Of a stretch of DNA of 15,946 nucleotides, positions 1 to 5,079 are shown piece by piece. The translations under genes were made by a program, and so were the position numbers. Position 1 is the stretch's first letter. Every line of letters begins with the position of its first letter. Source of the stretch: Deltaproteobacteria bacterium (GTDB lineage Bacteria; Desulfobacterota; Dissulfuribacteria; Dissulfuribacterales; UBA3076); the NCBI GenBank assembly GCA_027004315.1, contig JALTHV010000005.1, positions 1-15,946 of the forward strand. Reading direction: 5' to 3'. The notes beneath the pieces were generated by a model. It saw only the letters and a program-made list of their open reading frames with translations. It had not been told where the DNA came from and ran no database searches.

Positions 1-7
1 ATCTAAT

Positions 8-261
8 GTAACTTCTCAATAAGTGGAGTTTCTTTTTGGTAACCGACCACAGGGTGCTTCTTTTGGAAACGATTTGCGTTAGCCCTGTAGTTTTCTTGGT
101 TTTTGCAGCATTGGAAACCCTGGCTCCGGAGCGCAGCGGAGGAGAACAGGGAGGGTCCTATGCTGCAAAGACCTTAGAAAACAAGGGGCGAGAGCATGTT
201 GGAAAAAGAAGCACCCTGTGGTCGGTTACATCGAAGTTGCCAGGACTTATTGAGAAGTTAC
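8..261. mobile_element. Palindromic non-coding element, family A, copy A1
   Basis: Seen: the ends are a perfect 17-bp inverted repeat (gtaacttctcaataagt at 8-24, its complement at 245-261). Nested inside is a perfect 26-bp inverted repeat (39-64 with 204-229) that again begins GTAACC and ends GGTTAC. Further in is an 8-bp pair, ttgcagca (104-111) with tgctgcaa (161-168), around smaller GC-rich pairings. The 7-mer atctaat lies directly before the left end (1-7) and again at 263-269. The right copy can be read as the 8-mer tatctaat (262-269), but the first base of the left copy falls outside the window. Known: short gene-less inverted-repeat elements are usually MITE-like and move with a transposase supplied elsewhere. 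The nominal reading frame at 36-272 simply crosses the repeat and resembles no known protein. Two other A-family sequences lie at 2571-2666 and 14449-14536. Confidence 0.75.
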
Positions 262-268
262 TATCTAA

Positions 269-284
269 TTAGCATAGATGCTAA
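269..284. promoter_or_regulatory. Hyphenated palindrome upstream of larE-like gene
   Basis: Seen: ttagcat-ag-atgctaa is a perfect 7+7 inverted repeat just outside element A1, about 40 nt before the chosen larE start. It could be an operator. A weak sigma-70-like pair (TTGAGA 250-255, 17 nt, CATAGA 273-278) would put the palindrome over the -10 box and use the right end of the repeat element as the -35 box. This is inference only. Confidence 0.25.
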
Positions 285-323
285 GCTAATATGGAAGGGG
301 GCCGTCTTGGCAAGACAGGGGCT

Positions 324-1091
324 ATGTCTGATGACATTCACTACGAATTATTGAGGGAGTACCTTGGTAAAATAGAGGGCGGGATCGGCATTGCCTTCTC
401 AGGGGGAGTAGACAGTACATATCTACTGAAGATGGCATTAGAGTCCTGTGCTGGGCCGGTTATTCCCTTTCTCCTCGTGTCTTCTTTCCTGCCTGAGAGG
501 GAACGAAAGTGGGCATATAGTGTTGCCAACAAGATAGGCCTACCGCTCAAGGAGGTGCCCTGGAACCCCTTTGAGTTCCATAATATTATAAAAAATAGGG
601 AAGATAGATGCTATTGTTGCAAATATACAATATATAGAAAGCTGTGGTCAATTTGTCACAAGGCCGGGCTTTCGAATCTGCTCGATGGGACCCAACAGGA
701 CGACCTTAATAGAGATAGGCCAGGCCTCAGGGCTATACATGAACTCTCAGTAAAGACCCCTCTTGCATATTGCAAGCTAGACAAAAACAAGATAAGGATG
801 TTAAGTGCCAAGCTGGGGTTACCTACATGGGACCGGCCGAGTGAGTCATGCCTTGCAACCAGAGTAGCCTCTGGCACTATTATAAGATCTGACTTACTCA
901 AAAAAATAGAAGCCTCAGAGGATTTCCTTATGGGCTGCCTAAAGATAGAGTCTGCAAGATTCTATGTCCAGGGAGACAGGGCCTATTTACATATTGCAGA
1001 GGGATATAAGTCGGTTGTAGAGAGGCACTGGGGAGAGATACAGACATTCTCTCTGGAAAGGGGTTTTAAAAATTTGTTTCTCTATGTCTGA
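324..1091 (+). CDS. larE: LarE-family ATP-dependent sulfur transferase (PP-loop)
   Basis: A PP-loop ATPase of the LarE/NCAIR-like superfamily, about 255 aa, near the usual family length. Known role: LarE adenylates and thiolates a pyridine dinucleotide during synthesis of the nickel-pincer nucleotide of lactate racemase-type enzymes. Many paralogues serve unknown sulfur transfers. Seen, counted from the upstream ATG at 291: SGGVDS pyrophosphate loop at 37-42; CYCC at 107-110; DGTQQDD and RPGLRA at 132-147; LGLPTWDRPSESCLATR at 175-191 with Cys187. CxxC plus the later Cys matches the three-cysteine LarE type thought to carry a [4Fe-4S] cluster rather than sacrificing a single Cys. The start at 324 is preferred because caggggct lies just upstream as a ribosome site; the ATG at 291 has none. 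No larA, larB or larC is present here, so the substrate is unknown. Confidence 0.85.
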   Translation: MSDDIHYELLREYLGKIEGGIGIAFSGGVDSTYLLKMALESCAGPVIPFLLVSSFLPERERKWAYSVANKIGLPLKEVPWNPFEFHNIIKNREDRCYCCKYTIYRKLWSICHKAGLSNLLDGTQQDDLNRDRPGLRAIHELSVKTPLAYCKLDKNKIRMLSAKLGLPTWDRPSESCLATRVASGTIIRSDLLKKIEASEDFLMGCLKIESARFYVQGDRAYLHIAEGYKSVVERHWGEIQTFSLERGFKNLFLYV

Positions 1092-1105
1092 GATCGTAGA
1101 TCTCA
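1089..1105. other. Perfect small hairpin at the end of larE-like gene
   Basis: Seen: tgagatc-gta-gatctca, a 7-bp stem with a 3-nt loop, whose first three bases are the larE stop codon. No T-run follows, so it is not a standard intrinsic terminator. It may stabilise the 3' end or weakly separate larE from the HU gene 50 nt downstream. Confidence 0.4.
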
Positions 1106-1154
1106 AGGTCAGGAAAAAATGAAGATTAAAAAAGCACACAAAGGGGAGGTAAAC

Positions 1155-1430
1155 ATGAATAAGGGACAACTGATAGATCGTATGGCACAGTCGGCTGGTA
1201 TATTCAAGAGTGCGGCAGACAGGGCACTAAATGGGTTTATGGAGGCTGTTATTGAGGCACTTTCGGCAGGAGAGAAGGTAACTCTAGTAGGCTTTGGGAC
1301 CTTTTCCGTCTCTGAAAGGAAAGCTCGCACAGGTCGCAACCCACGCACAGGAGAGCCCATGGAAATTTCTGCCAAGAGGGTAGTAAAATTTAAGCCTGGA
1401 ACAAGATTGTCCGAATCAGTAGGAAAGTAG
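1155..1430 (+). CDS. HU-family histone-like DNA-binding protein
   Basis: A 91-aa HU/IHF-family protein that bends and compacts DNA as a dimer in the nucleoid. Seen: N-terminal helices (MNKGQLIDRMAQ), the family signature GEKVTLVGFGTFSVSERKAR at 39-58, and the DNA-binding beta-arm TGRNPRTGEP at 59-68. The proline in RNP (Pro63) is the residue that intercalates into the minor groove in family structures. It ends VVKFKPGTRLSESV, as HU proteins do. The start at 1155 is chosen because ggggaggt lies a few bases upstream and the homology begins at MNK; an in-frame ATG at 1119 would add 12 non-conserved residues. HU rather than IHF is favoured by the overall sequence, but the two cannot be separated with certainty. 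It may be co-transcribed with larE and the following flgM-like gene. Confidence 0.95.
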   Translation: MNKGQLIDRMAQSAGIFKSAADRALNGFMEAVIEALSAGEKVTLVGFGTFSVSERKARTGRNPRTGEPMEISAKRVVKFKPGTRLSESVGK

Positions 1431-1464
1431 ATACTGTTACGGCAAAAATCAAAATATATAAAGG

Positions 1465-1512
1465 CCTGGGGATAAATTAAGGGCAGAGTTATATTCCTAT
1501 TTTATCCCCAGG
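1465..1512. other. 12-bp perfect stem-loop between HU and flgM-like genes
   Basis: Seen: cctggggataaa (1465-1476) pairs perfectly with tttatccccagg (1501-1512) around a 24-nt loop. No T-run follows, so it is a poor intrinsic terminator. It ends 14 nt before the TTG start of the flgM-like gene, so it could modulate translation of that gene or protect the HU transcript end. Confidence 0.5.
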
Positions 1513-1526
1513 GTTCTCTAGGCATA

Positions 1527-1703
1527 TTGAAGACTAAAAATAATAATCGGCCTGCAGATCGAAGGGATGTCTCAAATCCTGAACGTTTGGCCAAAATAAA
1601 TGCCATTAAAGAGCAGATAGAGCAGGGTATTTATAGGATAGATCCTGAGAGGGTCGCTCAGGCCATGATAGATGATCTTATCAGACTGAAGGCTGGGCGC
1701 TGA
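1527..1703 (+). CDS. flgM: Short FlgM-like anti-sigma-28 factor
   Basis: A 58-aa protein. FlgM binds sigma-28 (FliA) and holds back late flagellar genes until the hook is complete and FlgM is exported. Seen: after a polar, probably disordered N-terminus (KTKNNNRPADRRDVSNPER), residues about 22-55 carry the family core AKINAIKEQIEQGIYRID followed by PERVAQAMIDDLIRLKAG. This fits the usual pattern of IxxIKxxIxxGxYxVDxxxVAxxMxxDL. It is shorter than most FlgM proteins (about 90-100 aa), so the N-terminal export segment is minimal. No ATG or GTG exists in frame after the stop at 1473, so TTG at 1527 is the best start; agg about 5 nt upstream is a weak ribosome site. No flagellar gene is visible nearby, and another sigma factor as partner cannot be excluded. 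Confidence 0.7.
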   Translation: MKTKNNNRPADRRDVSNPERLAKINAIKEQIEQGIYRIDPERVAQAMIDDLIRLKAGR

Positions 1704-1912
1704 ATTCTATTTTCTCTCCGTAACTTCGCTTCTCAATATTCTCAAATATCAATAAATCAGGGTAGGGCAATATTGTGTGCATTCTGGCTCTTGCCGGGGA
1801 GGCTTGATTGATTGAATGTAAGTAAATGTCGTATAAGATAGATTATGTAAAATACATTACCAAATTTTTAAAGAAGATCCAGCATCTACGAATTCCAAGA
1901 TAGCCGAGGCCT

Positions 1913-2569
1913 CTAGGGCCTCTCAGCCGTCAAGACAACGAACCCCGCACCAGGATAGATACCCTTTTTGGGTCTTTCTAGGTGATATTTTTTTAGGCCT
2001 GGAGATTGAAAGAGAGAAGAAACTCCCTCTTTTATCTGGAAATGCATCTTCTCAATATCTAATAGCAGGTCCTTCAAATGAAAAAATGAGGCATGTCTGT
2101 ATAGATGGTGTCCCTCTTTCTTCTTCTGTTCATATAAGACTCCCCACTCAGAATCTTTAGGTACAAATCCAATTATTAATAGACCCCCTTTCTTGAGGAC
2201 TGACCTTATCTCATGTAAAACCTTTAGCGGATCTTCTAAAAAACATATAGAAAAAATGAGATAGACCTGTTCTAGACTGCCTTTTTTAAAAGGGAGGTCC
2301 TCGGCCTTGGCCTGTATAGGGACAATTCCCCGATCTCTGGACAATTTCAAGAGCCTTGGTGCTGGATCTACTCCATATTGTATACCTAGGGCCTGTGAAA
2401 AACGCCCAGGGCCTACACCCACCTCTAAAGATAGAAGAGAGGCTGGACGGACCTTACGCAATGTATCCAATTCACACTGAAAAAGGACATTATCATCGTA
2501 CCATGCATCATAAACTTCTGCTATTTCATTAAAGGCCTTTGAGGCCTCGGGTATCTTTTCCGATGTCAT
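1913..2569 (-). CDS. Class I SAM-dependent methyltransferase
   Basis: A 218-aa methyltransferase of the UbiE/type-11 kind; the acceptor is unknown. Seen: FNEIAEVYDAWYDD at 13-26, a typical N-terminal cap; motif I LEVGVGPGRFS at 48-58, the glycine-rich SAM loop; the acidic end of strand 2 in GVDPAP at 66-71; AEDLPF at 89-94; and VLKKGGLLIIGF at 124-135. No membrane segment or signal peptide. It lies downstream of, and on the same strand as, the histidine kinase ending at 2686. The 116-nt gap is almost filled by element A2, which begins one base before the start codon. The sequence before the ATG (gagaagttaca, element-derived) is a poor ribosome site. Removing the element would leave about 15 nt between the two genes, so they probably formed an operon. 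A small hairpin (gaggcc/ggcctc, 1906-1922) overlaps the stop. Confidence 0.85.
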   Translation of the reverse strand: MTSEKIPEASKAFNEIAEVYDAWYDDNVLFQCELDTLRKVRPASLLSLEVGVGPGRFSQALGIQYGVDPAPRLLKLSRDRGIVPIQAKAEDLPFKKGSLEQVYLIFSICFLEDPLKVLHEIRSVLKKGGLLIIGFVPKDSEWGVLYEQKKKEGHHLYRHASFFHLKDLLLDIEKMHFQIKEGVSSLFQSPGLKKYHLERPKKGIYPGAGFVVLTAERP

Positions 2570-2570
2570 T

Positions 2571-2666
2571 GTAACTTCTCAATAAGTGGAGGCTTCTTTT
2601 TGGTAACTGATCACGGGGTGCTTCTTTTTTCAACATGCTCTCGCCCCTGTGACCGGTTACATCGAA
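2571..2666. mobile_element. Truncated family A palindromic element, copy A2
   Basis: Seen: 2571-2587 is identical to the left end of A1 (gtaacttctcaataagt) and the match continues through a shared linker. 2603-2660 is a hairpin, gtaactgatcacgggg with its near-complement cccctgtgaccggttac. The loop text (gtgcttctt...caacatgctctcgcccc) corresponds to the right arm of A1. After ggttacatcgaa the similarity stops, and the outer right arm (acttattgagaagttac) is missing. The bases before the left end are atgtcatt, and tcatt follows the truncated right end at 2667-2671. This fits an 8-bp target duplication partly removed by the deletion, but that reading is inference. The element fills the gap between the histidine kinase and methyltransferase genes. 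Confidence 0.7.
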
Positions 2667-2685
2667 TCATTCTATCTATAATATG

Positions 2686-3789
2686 TCACGGAGCCTTGAT
2701 GTATTTAGGAATAGTAAATGTAAAAACGGTCTTTCCTTCCGGGTTACTATCGACCCATACTTTCCCTCCATGGGCCTCCACGATACTCTTTACAATTGCC
2801 AGCCCAAGGCCAGACCCAGTCCTCTTTACCTTGCTCTCGCTACCCCTAAAAAAGGGATCAAAGATATGTGGAAGATCTTTAGGTTTTATCCCTGGTCCGG
2901 AATTTTGGACCTGGCATACCACATTTTCAGAGGTCTCATTGGCCCTGATTACCACCTTGGCCCCTAATGGAGAGTATTTTATGGCATTATCGAGAAGATT
3001 ACTTATAACACGCTGTAACTGTTCTTTATCTCCGAAAACCAGGCTCAGAAAATCCGGTAGCTCAATCTTTAGGTAAATTTTCTTTTCAGCGGCCTCCATT
3101 CTAAAGCCCTCTATTATTTCATATATAAGTTTAGTCATGCTGCAAGGTTCGATGGAAAGGAGAATTTGTCCGGATTCCATCTTCAGGATATCTAAAAAAG
3201 AACGTATATAGCTGTCCAGTTGTCTAATTTTATCGTCAATAATAGTAAGGTATTCATATTGTTTTGGGGTCAGCGGACCCGCCTTGCCTTTGAGGAGACG
3301 GATGACAAATCCTCCTGCAATAGCTATAGGGGCCTTGAGATCATGGGCAAACATCGAGATCAGTATCTTTCGGTGCTCTTCCAAGCGCCGAATCTCTGAG
3401 ACATCTCTGAATGTCCGTATTACGCTATAAATTTGTCCTTCTTCATCTCTCAGAAATGTAGTAGAGAAGGTTACTGGGACCTCTTGCTGATGCTTTGTTT
3501 GAATGGTAGCTTCCTGCTCCATTGGGGATGGCCTGGGATGAGAAGGATCTTGTAGAGGGCAGGCAATCTCACAGAGGTTGCTGTTTAATACCTCGGAGCA
3601 CTGTCGGCCAAGCACCTCTTCCTTGGTATATCCAGTAATTTTTTCTGCAGCGGAATTAAATTCTATTATTTTCTTTTTGTTGTCTAATGCAAAAAGGCCT
3701 ATGGGCATATTACGTATGACCAAGTTAAAGAGGCTGCATTTGTCTATAAATAAAGTTTTTTTAATTAGATCAAGATTGTCGTTGTGCAC
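2686..3789 (-). CDS. Cytoplasmic PAS-domain sensor histidine kinase
   Basis: A 367-aa two-component kinase with no membrane segment, so it senses an internal signal. Seen in order: a PAS domain at about 20-130 (NMPIGLFALDNKKKIIEFN, GYTKEEVLG), containing Cys64 and the pair C73-xxx-C77 followed by PL; a HisKA domain with the phospho-acceptor His149 in FAHDLKAP; then HATPase_c with N box NLLDNAIKYS (264-273), G1 NSGPGI (296-301), F box HIFDPFF (308-314) and G2 GSGLGLAIVK (325-334). In G1 the usual Asp that contacts adenine is Asn296, a substitution found in some active kinases. Clustered Cys in PAS domains of this group may respond to redox or bind a cofactor, which is inference. The start is GTG at 3789 with ggag about 8 nt upstream. 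No response regulator is adjacent; the downstream neighbour is the methyltransferase. Confidence 0.92.
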   Translation of the reverse strand: MHNDNLDLIKKTLFIDKCSLFNLVIRNMPIGLFALDNKKKIIEFNSAAEKITGYTKEEVLGRQCSEVLNSNLCEIACPLQDPSHPRPSPMEQEATIQTKHQQEVPVTFSTTFLRDEEGQIYSVIRTFRDVSEIRRLEEHRKILISMFAHDLKAPIAIAGGFVIRLLKGKAGPLTPKQYEYLTIIDDKIRQLDSYIRSFLDILKMESGQILLSIEPCSMTKLIYEIIEGFRMEAAEKKIYLKIELPDFLSLVFGDKEQLQRVISNLLDNAIKYSPLGAKVVIRANETSENVVCQVQNSGPGIKPKDLPHIFDPFFRGSESKVKRTGSGLGLAIVKSIVEAHGGKVWVDSNPEGKTVFTFTIPKYIKAP

Positions 3790-3824
3790 TGGTATCTCCG
3801 ACTACATAATTTTTACATTAAATA

Positions 3825-3852
3825 GCTATATTACAATAAAAATTTAATCCAA
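3825..3852 (-). promoter_or_regulatory. Candidate sigma-70 promoter for the histidine kinase
   Basis: Read on the minus strand: TTGGAT (3847-3852), 16-nt spacer, TATAGC (3825-3830). It lies about 35 nt before the GTG start in an AT-rich divergent intergenic region. The boxes are reasonable but not close to perfect. Confidence 0.4.
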
Positions 3853-3876
3853 TACCTGTCTTTCTGGACAGGGTAT
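3852..3876. promoter_or_regulatory. Bulged inverted repeat between divergent genes
   Basis: Seen: atacctgtc (3852-3860) is complementary to gacagggtat (3867-3876) with one extra G. It abuts the -35 box of the candidate kinase promoter and precedes a TTGACC (3878-3883) facing tlyA. It could be an operator or a short hairpin; no function can be assigned. Confidence 0.3.
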
Positions 3877-3994
3877 CTTGACCCACAGAGAACACGGATT
3901 GCAATATTAATATAGATAGTGGCTTCGTTAAAGATTATTTTTGCAAAGGGCTCTCTTAATATATAATAATAGTGCTACCACAAAAGTAACCGGT

Positions 3995-4756
3995 ATGGCA
4001 AAAAAAATATTGCGGCTTGACCTCTTATTATTGAAAAAAGGGCTCGCTACTTCCAGGAGCCAGGCCCAGGCCCTCATCGGTGAAGGTAAGGTATTGGTTG
4101 AAGGACGGGTCAGCGATAAGGCAGGCCATCGCTTCTCTATAGATGCCCAAATAGAACTTATAGGGCCTCCTCACCCTTATGTAGGCCGTGGAGGGCTGAA
4201 GCTTGCACATGCCCTTGACTACTTTGCAGTCGATGTCCATGGCCTTGTGTGTATGGACGTCGGTGCATCTACTGGAGGATTCACAGATTGTATGCTCCAG
4301 AGAGGGGCTGCAAAGGTATACGCAGTAGATGTGGGTTATGGTCAGTTAGACTGGCGTCTGAGAAACGATAAGAGGGTTGTACCTATAGAGAGGACTAACA
4401 TACGATATATGTCTCCTGGTGTCTTGGATTCCCAGTTAGATCTAGTTACAATAGATACGTCCTTTATCTCACTGAGGCTGGTAATACCTCCTGTCCTTTC
4501 ATATCTGCCCAGGAAAGGTCGTATTATCTCCCTTGTAAAGCCACAATTTGAGGTAGGGAGAGGGAAAGTAGGGAAAGGCGGGATAGTAAGGCTGCCAGAG
4601 CTTCACTCCCAGGTCCTGAATAGGTTAAGAGATTTTTTTTGCAACAAATTGGGATTGGCTGTATCAGGGATTACAGCATCGCCTATTCTTGGAGCAAAAG
4701 GTAATAAGGAATTTTTTATGTTGCTTGAATATAAAGATATGATCTCAATAAAATGA
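3995..4756 (+). CDS. tlyA: TlyA-family rRNA 2'-O-methyltransferase
   Basis: A 253-aa TlyA/hemolysin A-family protein; characterised members 2'-O-methylate cytidines of 16S and/or 23S rRNA. Seen: N-terminal S4 RNA-binding domain (RLDLLLLKKGLATSRSQAQ, residues 7-25, then GKVLVEGRVSDKAG); the linker PYVGRGGLKL; an FtsJ/RrmJ-like domain with SAM motif MDVGASTGGFTDC at 87-99 and VDVGYGQLDWRLR at 111-123. The catalytic tetrad K-D-K-E is visible as Lys69, Asp154 (DTSFISL), Lys182 (LVKPQFE) and Glu239. The ATG at 3995 is chosen because MAKKILRLD matches the family N-terminus; extending to a TTG at 3941 adds unrelated residues. There is no good ribosome site before 3995. The stop overlaps the clpS start (ATGA), so this is the first gene of the tlyA-clpS-clpA-glgP operon. 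Confidence 0.9.
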   Translation: MAKKILRLDLLLLKKGLATSRSQAQALIGEGKVLVEGRVSDKAGHRFSIDAQIELIGPPHPYVGRGGLKLAHALDYFAVDVHGLVCMDVGASTGGFTDCMLQRGAAKVYAVDVGYGQLDWRLRNDKRVVPIERTNIRYMSPGVLDSQLDLVTIDTSFISLRLVIPPVLSYLPRKGRIISLVKPQFEVGRGKVGKGGIVRLPELHSQVLNRLRDFFCNKLGLAVSGITASPILGAKGNKEFFMLLEYKDMISIK

Positions 4757-5067
4757 GCCAGCTTGATTTTGAAGACCAGGTCCATTTAGAAGAATCTACA
4801 GGGGAAAAACTTAAAGAACCACCTATCTATAGAGTCCTACTCTATAATGATGACTATACCACGATGGATTTTGTGGTCCAAATTCTGGAAGAAATTTTTA
4901 ATAAATCTCCATCAGATGCGGTAAGAATTATGTTGAATGTGCATCGGTATGGGGTCGGAGTCTGCGGCTACTATACTGGAGAGGTCGCAGAGACAAAGGT
5001 AAAGGCCGTTCATATCAGGGCAAGAGAGGCAAATTTTCCTCTTAGGGCCGACATGGAAAGAATATAA
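4753..5067 (+). CDS. clpS: ATP-dependent Clp protease adaptor ClpS
   Basis: A 104-aa adaptor that recognises N-end-rule degrons (Leu, Phe, Tyr, Trp) and hands them to ClpA for degradation by ClpAP. Seen: a flexible N-terminal tail (about 1-22), needed in family members to engage ClpA, then the folded core PIYRVLLYNDDYTTMDFVV. The degron-pocket residues Asn32, Asp33, Asp34, Thr36, Met38 and His64 (in LNVHRYG) are all present, followed by the GVCGYYTGEVAETK region and the C-terminal strand ending LRADMERI. The start codon overlaps the tlyA stop (ATGA), implying translational coupling. clpA follows after 12 nt, the conserved partner arrangement. Confidence 0.96.
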   Translation: MSQLDFEDQVHLEESTGEKLKEPPIYRVLLYNDDYTTMDFVVQILEEIFNKSPSDAVRIMLNVHRYGVGVCGYYTGEVAETKVKAVHIRAREANFPLRADMERI

Positions 5068-5079
5068 AAATACAAAAAA

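Noticed and set aside
8..261. CRISPR array or REP/BIME cluster
   Set aside because: There are no regularly spaced direct repeats. The structure is single nested palindromes, and B1 has a flanking target duplication, which REP sequences usually lack.
36..272. 78-codon plus-strand frame at the left edge
   Set aside because: It is composed almost wholly of the nested inverted repeats of element A1 and has no recognisable protein features.
1119..1154. Upstream ATG for the HU gene
   Set aside because: It adds 12 residues not seen in HU proteins, and the strong ggggaggt ribosome site fits 1155.
1720..1740. gtaacttcgcttctcaata, resembling the A-family end
   Set aside because: It needs a 5-bp insertion to align and has no inverted partner nearby, so it is likely chance.
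3941..3994. Upstream TTG extension of the TlyA-family gene
   Set aside because: It adds 18 residues unlike the family N-terminus; MAKKILRLD at 3995 is the expected start.
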